A stretch of DNA of 64,000 bases from Sporodiniella umbellata (lineage: Eukaryota; Mucoromycota; Mucoromycetes; Mucorales; Rhizopodaceae), in NCBI GenBank assembly GCA_025677835.1, contig JAIXMR010000002.1, forward strand, positions 248,001 to 312,000, given 5' to 3'. A model generated the notes under the pieces. The model did not search any database, had not been told where the DNA came from, and saw nothing but the letters and a program-made list of their open reading frames with translations. Of the stretch, positions 10,271 to 21,992 are shown piece after piece. Position 1 is the first letter of the stretch, and every line of letters begins with the position of its first letter. The translations under genes and the position numbers were made by a program.

Positions 10271-11728
10271 GCAAAGCAATAGAATCGGCCCACTAACCTA
10301 TCGCAATGGACATTATATCTAGCAATGTTCGCTTGAAAGCAGCCATCATCTTTCAAGTTACGGATTCTAAGCTGTGCAAGCCAAAAAAAAAAAAACAAAT
10401 CATAAAGAGCTGGAAAGCACACTCATAAGCACTATCAATCGATCGTCTCACACAGGGCTAGTTCCTGTACCTAATGAAATATGCTATGATGATCACATAC
10501 TTCGCTTAGGAGTACTTATGGTGTGCTTTCCAGCAGCAGTAGAAGCATTTGAGTATTTAGACAAAATGTAGTTAGTAATCGATCCCGATGCTTAATGTAT
10601 TGATACACTTACTAGAAGAAAACAACCACGATTTGAAAAAGCAAAGCAATAGAATCGGCCCACTAACCTATCGCAATGGACATTATATCTAGCAATGTTC
10701 GCTTGAAAGCAGCCATCATCTTTCAAGTTACGGATTCTAAGCTGTGCAAGCCAAAAAAAAAAAAACAAATCATAAAGAGCTGGAAAGCACACTCATAAGC
10801 ACTATCAATCGATCGTCTCACACAGGGCTAGTTCCTGTACCTAATGAAATATGCTATGATGATCACATACTTCGCTTAGGAGTACTTATGGTGTGCTTTC
10901 CAGCAGCAGTAAAAGCATTTGAGTATTTAGACAAAATGTAGTTAGTAATCGATCCCGATGCTTAATGTATTGATACACTTACTAGAAGAAAACAACCACG
11001 ATTTGAAAAAGCAAAGCAATAGAATCGGCCCACTAACCTATCGCAATGGACATTATATCTAGCAATGTTCGCTTGAAAGCAGCCATCATCTTTCAAGTTA
11101 CGGATTCTAAGCTGTGCAAGCCAAAAAAAAAAAAACAAATCATAAAGAGCTGGAAAGCACACTCATAAGCACTATCAATCGATCGTCTCACACAGGGCTA
11201 GTTCCTGTACCTAATGAAATATGCTATGATGATCACATACTTCGCTTAGGAGTACTTATGGTGTGCTTTCCAGCAGCAGTAAAAGCATTTGAGTATTTAG
11301 ACAAAATGTAGTTAGTAATCGATCCCGATGCTTAATGTATTGATACACTTACTAGAAGAAAACAACCACGATTTGAAAAAGCAAAGCAATAGAATCGGCC
11401 CACTAACCTATCGCAATGGACATTATATCTAGCAATGTTCGCTTGAAAGCAGCCATCATCTTTCAAGTTACGGATTCTAAGCTGTGCAAGCCAAAAAAAA
11501 AAAAACAAATCATAAAGAGCTGGAAAGCACACTCATAAGCACTATCAATCGATCGTCTCACACAGGGCTAGTTCCTGTACCTAATGAAATATGCTATGAT
11601 GATCACATACTTCGCTTAGGAGTACTTATGGTGTGCTTTCCAGCAGCAGTAAAAGCATTTGAGTATTTAGACAAAATGTAGTTAGTAATCGATCCTGATG
11701 CTTAATGTATTGATACACCTACTAAAAG
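10271..11728 (+). repeat. 370-bp tandem repeat, four copies
   Basis: Units begin at 10271, 10641, 11011 and 11381; the last is cut at about 11728. The only differences seen are GTAGAAGC versus GTAAAAGC in the first copy and one C/T change near the end of the fourth. The near-perfect identity implies recent amplification. Each unit contains a 65-codon open frame on the plus strand and an antisense open frame of similar length; neither has recognisable similarity, and repeated frames follow automatically from a 370-bp copy. The array lies between the inverted arms of the Tc1-like island. Confidence 0.9.
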
Positions 11729-11888
11729 TTTTTTGTTTGTAGACTCGGGCACACTTACTAAAATAAAACAGCCAAGGTAAAAATAATAATTGCACCCATT
11801 TAAATCACCTCAGTGAAAATTAATTGGTCAAAAAAAATACCTGTCCTTTAATCTGTCAATCTTCCATTTTTATTACTTAAAACTAAAA

Positions 11889-13490
11889 ATGAACACTGAT
11901 AAAGAAATCTTGAAACAGCTCGAAAAAACAAATGCGGAGCGACAACTGCTTGACCTCCAGATTGAGTCAAATAGATACAAACGTCTGAGACAATCATCCA
12001 AGACGCGAATAATGCCAAAGAGAAAAAGAAAAATTTATTCTCCTGACAAGATTGTATTTGGAGGCTTACAAGGAACTTTGGGGGAGAAAGTACTCTCCGT
12101 TGGTTATGAAATGAAACTCGCTGGATGGAAGTCGAAGTGCATTGTCTTCTTATCTCGTAACGTTATCATCGACTTTAGCAACACTACCCAACTTAAAGCC
12201 ATCGGCATTAAACTCACCCAACTGAACAATAGATTCCGAATTAAGATTAAAGGATTAGAGCGTGATATACAACAAATGAATAGTGGTACCAAAAAGGTGA
12301 TATAAACAGCATAATATACTGTTTAAACGATGTGTACAAATTCTAAATAAAACCTTTAGATCGAAAGCCGTAGTAACGGTAAAACTTTTTTGAAGGATGC
12401 TGAGGCTTTCGTCTATGCAAATTCAAATGAAAGGGCTATCAAAATGATATATGTGCATATGTAGGTTATAATACAATGATATATAAACGATATATTAAAA
12501 TATAATATCTATTCTAAACAGCGTGGACCAAATTGTGAACAAACCAATATTATTCCATGGTACTTCACAGAATCAATTCTCAGAGACATCTTTTCTAGTT
12601 AAATTCTGGGGTCCAGTTATCGAACTTTTCTTTAATCCAAATGAACACTTCATACAATGGTAAGTTACAATCTGTATTCTTAGTTAAGATCATGTATAAT
12701 GATAATAACCACTTCTGTATGGGTGACACCATTTCACCACATTTGTCTGTGTCAAATTTATATTTTAAGTTGGACTTCAGAATTGTTGTTAAGGACTTCG
12801 ACAATAATGAATTCGATATCACCACTGGAGAGCTGACACGACACTCATTAACAACTTCGTCCAAAATGTATAGAGATTTCTTAAAGTCTGCATTAACTAC
12901 TAAAGTACATCTAAACACCATATTAAAACGAATGCCGTATATCCCGGAAAACAAGATCCAAAACGTTGTTATCCCAATGGTTCAAATAATGGGATTATCT
13001 TGTGTTGTATACGGAATGAATATAATCGACAAAAGGGTATATACTTTACAGAAGTTGTGTTCGTTTAATTATCCATCTACACTCCGTGAATTGAAGAAAG
13101 GTGGGATAAATGCAATGATAAATGGATTTTGCTTAATAGAAGTAAGTGGACCAGTTGAAATATGATTATTTTAGAGGAAATGTTTAACTTTTTCCCCCTT
13201 CCTCTTTCTATCATTTTTTTATTTGACTTTGTTAGTCAATGATTAAAAACATCGAAGAAATGGTCATTGAATGTAGTAAAACACCTAGTATCGCGATGTC
13301 CAATATTAGGAAAGGAAAAAAAAAGAACACGATGATTAAAACGACTGACATTGACGACTATATTTCTACTGCAATGGCTTGTCCTGATTCGGAAAATGAA
13401 AATAAATCAGAGGATGAAGATTTAGATGATGAAGACCAAGACGAAGATCCAGATGACGAAAGTCAAGATGATCAAGAAGATGAAGAGTAA
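11889..13490 (+). CDS. Cargo gene of unknown function, 5 exons, acidic C-terminus
   Basis: Exons 11889-12296, 12360-12460, 12522-12659, 12721-13141 and 13236-13490 keep one frame and give 440 aa. The N-terminus is a charged coiled-coil-like stretch followed by a basic cluster (PKRKRK, possible nuclear signal). The middle has the phrases KFWGPVIE and WGDT. The last 35 residues are almost all Asp/Glu/Gln. I do not assign a family; I have the impression that proteins with the WGP...WGDT phrasing recur in Mucorales genomes as uncharacterised proteins, which needs a search. Introns 1, 2 and 4 are GT-AG, but the third would have to end in TAT instead of TAG at 12718-12720. That is a non-canonical or damaged acceptor, so the gene may be dying. 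It lies inside the Tc1-like island. Confidence 0.55.
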
Positions 13491-13680
13491 CTCTGTATAA
13501 TAATGATATTGCGTGGCACACCCTGATATATTACTATGTTTAACTGCCCCCTTCATATCAACAAATCTTTTATACCTTATAATCAACATGTTGAATAAAT
13601 ATCACATTATTGAATAGCTATAATAGTTACTACTTTGATTTTTGGTACTGAATATTCTACAATTCATTTTTATTGGACTA

Positions 13681-14396
13681 AGTGATGTGAAAATTACATC
13701 GAAGATCATTAAAAGAAACAAAGGTGTTCTTATTGAGCATTTACAAAATTACATCCAGTATGCTATAGATACTTTTCTTAAATGCTTAAATAAAGAGTCT
13801 TATGTTGTTTTCGCTAGGAATCGAGTCAAATTGTTTGTAAATAGTGGGCGCAATTTTGATAACAGGAAATATCGGCAGTCGGGGCTGCTAACATGAAGCT
13901 AAGAAAGTCTGGAAATTTGAAGAGAAGAAAAGCACCTGAAGGACAATTATCTGTTCCTAAGGGTACTACAGTTGAACATTATCTTCAACTCATTAGAGAT
14001 ACATGGATATCATGGATAAATTTCCTGAAATGAAAGGTTACTTTCTTATCATAGAAAATGCTCCAATTCATGTGCCTGAAATGATTGAGTTCATAATTAT
14101 GCAGCAAGACTACACCTTAGTGTATATTCCACTTTACTCATCCGAATAAGTCCAAGTTTTCTACTACGTTTTGGATTGTTGCTGTAGAATCTTCATCAAA
14201 AAAAAAAAAATTGACTGAATGAGTTTTATAGGTTTCATTTAGCTTACCGGTAGGTATATTAAGCGTTTTATTGGGTATTTTTTCTTAACCGGGGTTTTTC
14301 TAAGGTCTTCCTTTGTATGTCTTTTTCCATTTGCGAGCAATGCCATAATTGATATTGGCTGCTAGGGCTGCTAGGGCTGCTTGCGTTGATTTCATA
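13681..14396. repeat. Right arm of 720-bp inverted repeat
   Basis: Inverted partner of 9159-9882. It contains the same ~70-codon unknown tail, the same DDE remnant and the inner part of the same N-terminal remnant, all in mirror order. The loop between the arms is about 3.8 kb, so the region could fold back as a cruciform or hairpin when single-stranded. Confidence 0.8.
13893..14149 (+). pseudogene. Tc1-like transposase DDE-domain remnant (right arm)
   Basis: Plus-strand copy of the catalytic-core remnant: a lead-in KAPEGQLSVPKGTT and EHYLQLIRDT, a frameshift, then KGYFLIIENAPIH and YIPLYSSE followed by a stop. The Asp normally found in the DNAPIH-type motif is Glu here. Inactive. Confidence 0.6.
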
Positions 14397-14600
14397 AGCT
14401 CCTTCTTTTTTGATTTTCTTTGACTTTAGTGGAGTTTCCATAGAATCCCCAACTAAAACTAAGGGAACTACCCAGAAAGCTTTTTCTCGTCATCTTGTAT
14501 ATTTCCTTGGCCACTCGTGTCGTAGAATTCAAAGTTCAAAGATATTTGATCCACTACTATCATGTTTTGAGAAAGCCTAATAAAGCTTAAAAAGTAACCA
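14150..14600 (-). pseudogene. Tc1-like transposase N-terminal remnant (right)
   Basis: Minus-strand counterpart of the left N-terminal remnant. The inner part is identical to the left arm. The outer part (14397-14600) encodes a related but diverged leader (FEFYDTSGQGNIQDDE, compare EFFCENGTGNIFDEQ on the left). The two ends therefore come from related but not identical Tc1-like elements or from very old copies. Confidence 0.5.
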
Positions 14601-14885
14601 AATGAAGTCTCAATTGAAGTTTAAGTTTATTCAATAGTTGACCAATTGGGACCGGAAGCACTGTAATACAACTTTTTTTCGCGAAAAAAAATGGTGTGAT
14701 TTTTTTTAAAAACTTTCAAAGTTTAAGAATCAGATAATACCCTTGGCCTTTTTTTGTTTCTTTGAGAGATAACGGTATTGTTGCTTTTTATTTCAAAATA
14801 AATAAGAAGTATATGCGTCAAAGTGGCGCAGATTCATATTCAGAGGCTCGGGAACATGTATTTTTTAACGAGCACTCACTAAATT

Positions 14886-15109
14886 TCAGATAACTTTTTT
14901 TTCATCTTGCTCTACACTATGGACAGTGTTATCTACGCCCATGTAAAGCCCATCCTCCTTTTTTCTATCAAACAAGAGACTGCTGCTATCAAATAACCGT
15001 TCTTCTACCTCCCCTTCCAAAGTTTGAACTTTTTCAACCAATCCTTTTTCGGCCATGTTTGGTTTTCTATCGATATAAACAAGCTTGATGAAATTTCCGT
15101 AGTCGCAAG
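14886..15109 (-). pseudogene. Probable C-terminal extension of SCAP, out of frame by one base
   Basis: Directly behind the SCAP stop codon, another frame stays open for about 75 codons to a stop at 14886-14888. Its first residues (ACDYGNFIKLVYID) join smoothly to the end of the called protein if the run of five C at 15120-15124 had six. The join gives a natural-looking continuous C-terminus. I read this as SCAP coding sequence cut off by a homopolymer error or a real one-base deletion. Confidence 0.55.
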
Positions 15110-18100
15110 CTAACCCTTTCCCCCTAGAGAGACCACATGTCTAACAGTAGAGAAAGGTAAGTTCTCCCCGGCCTCTTCATCTTCTAGAGCTCCCTCGTCG
15201 TCAGAATTTGATCCTCTTCTGTACTTGTGAGAGGAAAGGGTGTGAGCAACTGATCCAGCAGTTGTACAGGGTGTTGTACTGGGTCGAAAAAGACTTAGGA
15301 GTAGGTTGGGTTGGCTAGGCGTACTTTTTTCTGGCTGTTCCAAGTTAAAAGTCTCTACTTGAATCGACATATTGTCTTTGGTTGCTGGTTCACAATATTG
15401 GAGTGGAGCAAACCAGGCCTCCCATTCGATTTTTTGTGATTTTATTCTACGAACACCAGCTAACACTCTATCACAGAACACCAACCCATAACCTGCTGGC
15501 TGGTCAATTTTACCAAGAAAAACTACTGAAAATGCAGTTTGGGCACGGTCTACTACCTGCTCGATGTCAACAGGCTCGGTTATTTCACTATGTACACTCT
15601 TTACAAGATAACGTCCAGCCGGAGTTTTTTTTGGTATTGAATGAGAGCGTAAGCGCTTAGCTGGCTCCGTTGCATCCTCTAGTTTATAGCGTCTGTACTG
15701 CTTTCGGTGGTAGTCGCGAGGATGAAGTATATGGGATCCTTCTGGTCCACTAGTTCCTTTGTTTTCGAGCCGCCAAACGTGCACCTTGTAATTGGATCCA
15801 CTAGAAGCTACTAAAAACCCGTTTCCGGAACAAGTCTTGTAATCTCCACACTGACAAAGATCTCTGTCAGCCTCACAATAACGAGTGGTAGCCAACCTCT
15901 GAATAGCGCCGTAGTGACTGCTTTTATGCTTCAAGCTGAATGACTGATGGCTTGTTGTGCTCTCCGTATCCGAAGCAAATTCAGAAAAAGGATCAGTTAG
16001 ACTTGAGAAATGGCGAATTGACCCCTCTTTTTTCTTTGTAATCTCTTTTTTTCCTTCTGATAAGCTACTGATATGGTTTCCAGTGATAAAGTCCCACACT
16101 TCAACAGTGCCATCTGCGGATCCAGAAACAATGATGCCCATGTCACCTATAGGTATATTCGTGGTAATTGATGTGATAGGGTTACCCTGATTGATTGTGT
16201 ATAATAGTTCCCACTTGTGTAAGCGGTTTACCCAGCATTTAATATTTCCATCCTTAGAAGCTGTAAAAAACCAACTCGATAAAGTATGGTGATCTACATC
16301 TACATGAAGATGAGTTATGCAACGCGTATGCCCTGTTTCAATAGTTTGTACACATTCGCCAGTCAAAATGTTCCATTCATGAACTAAACCACTTCTATGG
16401 ACAGACAAAATAGAGTTTTGACCTTTTGATTCTTCAGAATGGTCAGCATAGTGTCTCAGGTCATCAGCAGCATTCACAAACTGAATGAATAGAATTCGAT
16501 CACCTTTCTGATAGCGCTGTGTGGTGGGCTCTGATGAGTTGAAGCGGTTGCGAATCAAAGGCGAGGTTTCTGATTGAATCGAGTTCTGTGTATGTATTAT
16601 ACGAACTAACATGCTGTCATAAACACTCCAAATACGAACGGTTTGATCGTCGTGACTAGTTGCAACCCATTTGTTCCTCTGATCAATTTTGATACACAAC
16701 GGCTTGGAAAAATGCTCGTTCGAGAGCTGATTGTGTCTTTTGCCTCTTTTGTGTGTCTGGCAGTAATTTGGATTCATTACTCCTCGTTCCGCCGTGCCTC
16801 CTTGAGCACATAATTTATCTAACCTGGCTACCCACTCTCCCTTTAGTGTATCCCAAAGAACAAGCCGACCATCTTGACCACATGAGGCAAGACTCCCTTT
16901 ACTGTTCACGTCCATATTTTGGATATCAGCGATGTGCTGGTGGGTTAACGTCTGAATAATGACATTTTTGACATAGTGGTGCTCCCTATTGAACAAGGCC
17001 TGTGTGGTGATAGCTCCTAGATGTACTCCGTCGGCATCGTACTCATATCTTCCTCTGATCCCTTTTATGTAGGCTTTGTAAAGATCTCTCATCGACCAAA
17101 AGAAGCCCAAAATAGCCAACACCGATTTGTTAAAGGTATGTACCAACAAAGGTAGAAGCCATTGATCTCTCCATTTTGGTGTCATCCAAGTAATAATGGC
17201 AATCAGACATATCCAAATGATCAACAAAGGTATATTAATACCTAGCAAAAATACAGCCACTTTTTGGACAGCAAACTGTAAAAAGAGGCGAAACTGCGTA
17301 GGGGTCTCCTCAGGTTGGTACTGAACTAGATATGATCTTCGATCATAATAAGCCTGAACTGCACTTGCATATGGCTCAACACAAGCGTCATAATCATAAA
17401 TGAACAGCAAAGGTGGATTGACTTGTATTGACACCAAGCCCTTGTCCGGATTGACTATTGACCAAAACTGATGCGAGAGATAGTGAAGATCCGATTGATA
17501 GCTAACCGTATACGTAGCATTTGTATTTTCTGGGAGAGTAGGAATCCGTTTGTGGTTATAAGGTTTTTCTTTTTTTGCAAATAATGAGATTCCAAGTACT
17601 ATAAAGCATAGCTATTATAATCGCGTGAGGTTACTGTTACACGAAACAGAGGAGTTTTATAATTTTTACGATCAAAGCGTTGAACACGCGATGTGTCTTC
17701 AAGTCTTTACATTCCGCGCAGGACCTCGATTCGCTCTCGTTGGCTGTGTCTTGAATTGGACAAAAATCTGGAGATTGTTTATTAATTTTTGTATCACGAC
17801 TATTAATCTCGTGGAGCCTTTTTGATATTTGTCGATCGTCCAAATCCGCCAGCTGTAGTACTAATTAATATCCTATCGTTTCCCCTTAAACACTTACATC
17901 AACCCGCTTAATGTCAATTGAGAGTACAGCAATGAAAAATGTCATCTCTAGCATGTAGTCTACAATCAATGCTATTTTGATGAACATACAAAACTCTTTA
18001 ATCATAACAATATCCATGGCTGTTCCAACTGTCAAAATGATGAGTTCTGCAATCAACGTCGTGGTCATTGGTAGCCCCACACTTTGAAGGCCTATACACA

Positions 18101-19291
18101 TATTTGTCAATCTGCTGTCGATGAATAGGTTTACCTTTACTAATCTTCTCTTTCACAATCATGTCGCATCCAGCATTCATCACAGCGTTTGTAAGTAGGT
18201 ATATATTTTCTAAACAGGCAATATTGATGACCAAAACCAACAGTAGCCAGGAAACATTATTTATAGTGCCGCCTAGCCTGTCAACAATTCCCCATGTTGT
18301 CGTAAAGCAAGCGATAGATAGAAAGACAGCTGCTGATCCAAATGTATATCCAGATTTAACGAGATTGGATCTGCTGAATGCCAACGATATAAGATAAAAT
18401 GCAACAACGTATGCTACAACAAGCAATTGAACTCTGGACGATATCTCGTAAGGAAATAGCTTAAACTAAGTAAAAAAAAAGGGGGGGAAAGAGGAAAAAA
18501 AGACAGAAGAAAAGTGAAAAAAAACAAGAGAAGTGGTTTTGTCGGTCTGAGGAAAAAAATAGAAATGGAGAAAACAAGTTCTGTGTATTTACCTTGTAAT
18601 GAATTTTATAAGAGGGAATATTTACAGCTGTATGGTACCAGTATTCCTTGCTCTGAATACTCGATTTATCAAATTCTTCCACTGCTTGGCGAACAATGTT
18701 GTCCCAAACGGTTGCTGTATCTGGCTGTTGTCTCAACAAAAAAGAAAGCATAACTGCATCTGATTTTAAGTAATCCCCTCTTTGATCAAAGCTGATATTA
18801 GCATAAACGGAGAAAGGGTGCGTTTCATATTTTGAGACTTGCGAACGTCGACTCTTATACTGCCATTCTTGCTCATCTTTAAAAAGCGGTGGCGCTTGAA
18901 CAAAGCACTGATCGTCTTTTTGATGGCAGATTTGAACCAACTTTTCATTGGAAGCTATACTCGAGTAAAATTTGTAAGCTTTTTGTACAAGATTAAAGGT
19001 GATTGGCCGATCGACATGAGAAAGACGAATCTGCTGAATAACATAGTTGGATTCTGACGTTGAATTGTCAAATTGAATGTGGGGAGAGTTTTGCCAGCAT
19101 TGGCCATCTAATAATGTGTGTGGTGTGATAGACGTTACTAATTGTTTTTTTATGACAGGCAACGAAAAATAAGAAGTAAAAAAGAACGAAATAATTAGCA
19201 ACAAGGTGGTTTTTGAGGCGATAAATTGGCCATAGCGATAATATTGTTTAGATAACCTAACAGAGGATCTCTGAACAACTCTTATTGGCAT
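15110..19291 (-). CDS. scp1: SREBP cleavage-activating protein (SCAP), sterol sensor
   Basis: Exons 19291-18593, 18465-18135, 18091-17898, 17852-17670 and 17611-15110 join in phase to 1302 aa (human SCAP is about 1280). Residue order: a first membrane segment (about 28-46), a long lumenal loop, then a sterol-sensing domain of several membrane helices (about 240-407). That domain carries the family-typical ENIYLL, KEFCMF and VLSIDIKRVD. A further membrane segment (about 580-610) precedes a cytosolic WD40 region (repeats such as SCGQDGRLVLWD, TSHDDQTVRIWS, SGSADGTVEVWD). In other organisms SCAP binds SREBP through the WD40 part and escorts it from ER to Golgi when sterol is low. No SREBP gene is visible here. 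The stop after SLGGKG is probably premature (see 14886-15109). Confidence 0.93.
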
Positions 19292-21992
19292 TTCGATCTG
19301 CTAATATTTTTTGTATGATCTTTGACTATTTTTTGTGTGTATATGTTGCAAATACAAAACAAGAAGAAGGAGAAAGCGACTGTGTCCAAGATTTTGAAAA
19401 CGCTACCTCTGCTTTTATTATATCTTGTGTCACTTTTCCATAAGAGCGAAAAAATTCTTAAAAAAGCTCATTAAATTCCGACACAGTGATGTATTCTTTT
19501 TCATATCTGCTCACTGTACACTCTTATCCTTTAATAGCTTAATCCTGATTTATCTAATCCTACTTCATAGAATGTTCTTTTTCTTTGTATTCCTAAGAAT
19601 AATAATCCTCGAAATATGTTACTTGTTATTATCTGCTTTGGCTTTCCATTCACCTTTTTGGTCTGTGCTTTTCTTATTTGTATTTTTTTGTTTTAGGTGT
19701 GAACCAGCTCAACTTCAGTCGTTGAACCCGCTTTTTTTTCTTTTTTGTTGTACTGGGTGTTTTGGAGTACAAACCTTATTTATGCAAAGTCCAACTTCAC
19801 AGATGGATACACAATAGCTACTCAGAGTTACAAATCTCTTTATTTAAAAAGAAAGTAAAATTTGACTACTATGAGAAGATACAGAGTAACACAAAGTTTT
19901 AGAAACTAAGCTTTGCTTCCAATTGATATTGTACATGTTACTACCAGTGCAGTATTTATAGTTGCTTTTAGAAATACAAGCTGAGACAATATTCTCTTAA
20001 GAATAGCTCTAATACTTCTTGCCAATGTAGATATTATTCATATTATTTAGCAGCAAAAAACTAATCTGTATATTAATAAAGCATTTATACAAGTCTTGAT
20101 TTTTTTTTCAGACAAACTATTCTGTTTTTCGTCTTGCTTCTGTCATTTTAAACAAAACAAAAATTAAACTCCAGCAAAAGCTATACGCAACGAGGAGCAC
20201 TTTTAAACTTGCAGATACACACTGTTTGTATTGACACTGGTCTAGCGGTGTCTACCATAAAAGAATTAGAGCAAAAAAAAAAAAAAAAAGAATAGGAAAA
20301 GTCAACTTTGAAAATCAATGTATCACAGTAGCCAAAGAAGTTGTAGAAAAAATAAACAGAATCTTGATACAAGCTTACTTTTAGAGTGTGTCGCATAAAC
20401 CGACTTTGGGTAGTTTGCTATCCTATCTGTTTTTTGCTCGGGTTCTAACAAACGTTTTTGGAACTATTTTGGAATGCTTGCTTCCTAAACCAGATTTGTA
20501 TCATACTAAAGAAATTCAGTATTTGAGAACAGTTCTCTGTAACTTTCACACTCTCTGTGGTGGTACAAATACCGAAAAACACTTTGTCAGATTTGCGGTT
20601 TTTTTTCTCAAAAAGAAAATTAAAATAAAGGTATGTTTTACACATAAGCATACATTGAAAGAATATGCGTAAAAAACATATAAATAAAAAGGATGTAAAA
20701 ATACTTGCATGCCTTTTATTTAGTATAGCCACAAACATTTTTTATTCGGGAGGGGAACTCTCTGGGATCAACGTTATCACAAACAACACCTTTTTTGTTT
20801 CATCCGAATAAACCGAATTATGAAGCAATCATTGTAACAAAAACCCTCATTCTAGGTGCCCAGGCTTTTAGTCAAAACTAATACGTTACTGTAAGTTTTA
20901 CGTCAGAATTTATTATTGTATCTACTAAGTTTTATGTTAATAAATATCTCCTGGAAATCTAAACCCTTTCCGCGGCACCAAAATAAGCTAGCCTTGGTAC
21001 AAAAAAGAACAAGAAACAACGGTGCACGTCTATATGTGGCACCTAAATAAGCTAAATTACACAAAAAAACAAGATTTTGATTATTTATTCCGTACCAGGA
21101 ATTGTAATTCAGCAGATGAAAACGAACGTTAGACTGTGTATCCTGAGCAATTATTGAAAACTAGATTTATGGTAGTTCGCTAAAGCATATGCTTTTTTGT
21201 ATTTTGCGCGTTTTTTTTTTGTTGGAAAAAATAAAAGTGCTGCATGGGGCACTATAGTTTATTTATTCTTTTTCTTGCTCTCATTTATTAACCATACTGA
21301 AGCATGGTGTTGCGTCATTGTGGTGGCCAAGTGAATCAGTAGAGCCATAATCTGGTAAACGTTTTTTAATTAATTTAACGTACCCCACAAGTCCGACAAT
21401 TGATTTACATTTTTTGCTAAAAAGGTCACACAACTCAAAAGGAAAAGTGTTGTAGTTTTTTTTTAGATATAAATTCTGTATTAAGTTTCCCATAACTATT
21501 CATAAGTCGATGGTATACTTGCAATGCTGACTAGCTGACTAAAGTAAAATGGCTTGAACTCAAAAACCAAAGGTTGATAGCATTTATTCTATTGACTGTA
21601 ATCAAAGCGTTTTTCAAATCAGTTGAGCAGTGAGACAGTCCATCAGCCCAAACCCGTCAAGCCTCGCCATAGCTTCTTTATTTACTTTTAATGCTGTGGA
21701 AAGCAGGCTTTTTTGTACACTGTTCATAGGCCGACGATAAGATTTTACTTTTCCATTCAACAAACTTTAGAGTGTAAATATACTGTTTGGTTTCTGCAAA
21801 AAAAAAAAAAAAAAAAGCTGAAAGCATAGGTCTAAGAGATTTATTATCCTTTGTGGTCCCTAAAAAATTCCTTGTAGAGTATGCACTTTGTATCAATAAC
21901 GAAAAGAAAAGAGCTTTTTAGAGATAGAGAGCAATACTATACTTTTATAGATACATAGTACAGACCTTCTCTAATATACAAAATATACAAAC
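19292..21992. other. Intergenic, 2.7 kb, no supported gene
   Basis: AT-rich with many homopolymers. Several short frames occur (19425-19817 very Phe/Leu-rich; 20388-20672; 21281-21493 minus) but none has introns, motifs or similarity I recognise. The promoter of SCAP should lie at the left end; the right end is downstream of the CDK10-like gene. Confidence 0.5.

Larger units (their letters stand above)
8718..14665. mobile_element. Composite Tc1/mariner-derived island with inverted arms and cargo
   Basis: Both ends read TA|CAGTGCTTCC (left, TA at 8718-8719) and its complement GGAAGCACTG|TA (right, TA at 14664-14665). This is the CAGT-type terminus and TA target duplication expected for Tc1/mariner transposition. 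Inside each end lies a decayed Tc1-like transposase N-terminus, then a 720-bp arm nearly identical to the other but inverted. Between the arms are a minus-strand open frame, a 370-bp repeat in four tandem copies, and a five-exon gene. Near the left end the phrase TTGGTC recurs (about 8788, 8815, 8837), possible subterminal repeats. The perfect terminal repeat is only about 10 bp. No intact transposase remains, so the island can at best move with help. Whether the 5.95 kb ever moved as one unit is inference. Confidence 0.65.

Noticed and set aside
10374..11681. Four 65-codon plus-strand frames and antisense partners as genes
   Set aside because: They recur only because the 370-bp unit recurs; no motif, no splice logic, and both strands are equally open.
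10271..11728. CRISPR-like array
   Set aside because: Regular repeats, but units are 370 bp with no spacers, and the genome is eukaryotic.
19425..19817. 130-codon hydrophobic open frame as a membrane protein gene
   Set aside because: Dominated by Phe/Leu from T-rich DNA, no ATG-led conserved start, no similarity recognised.
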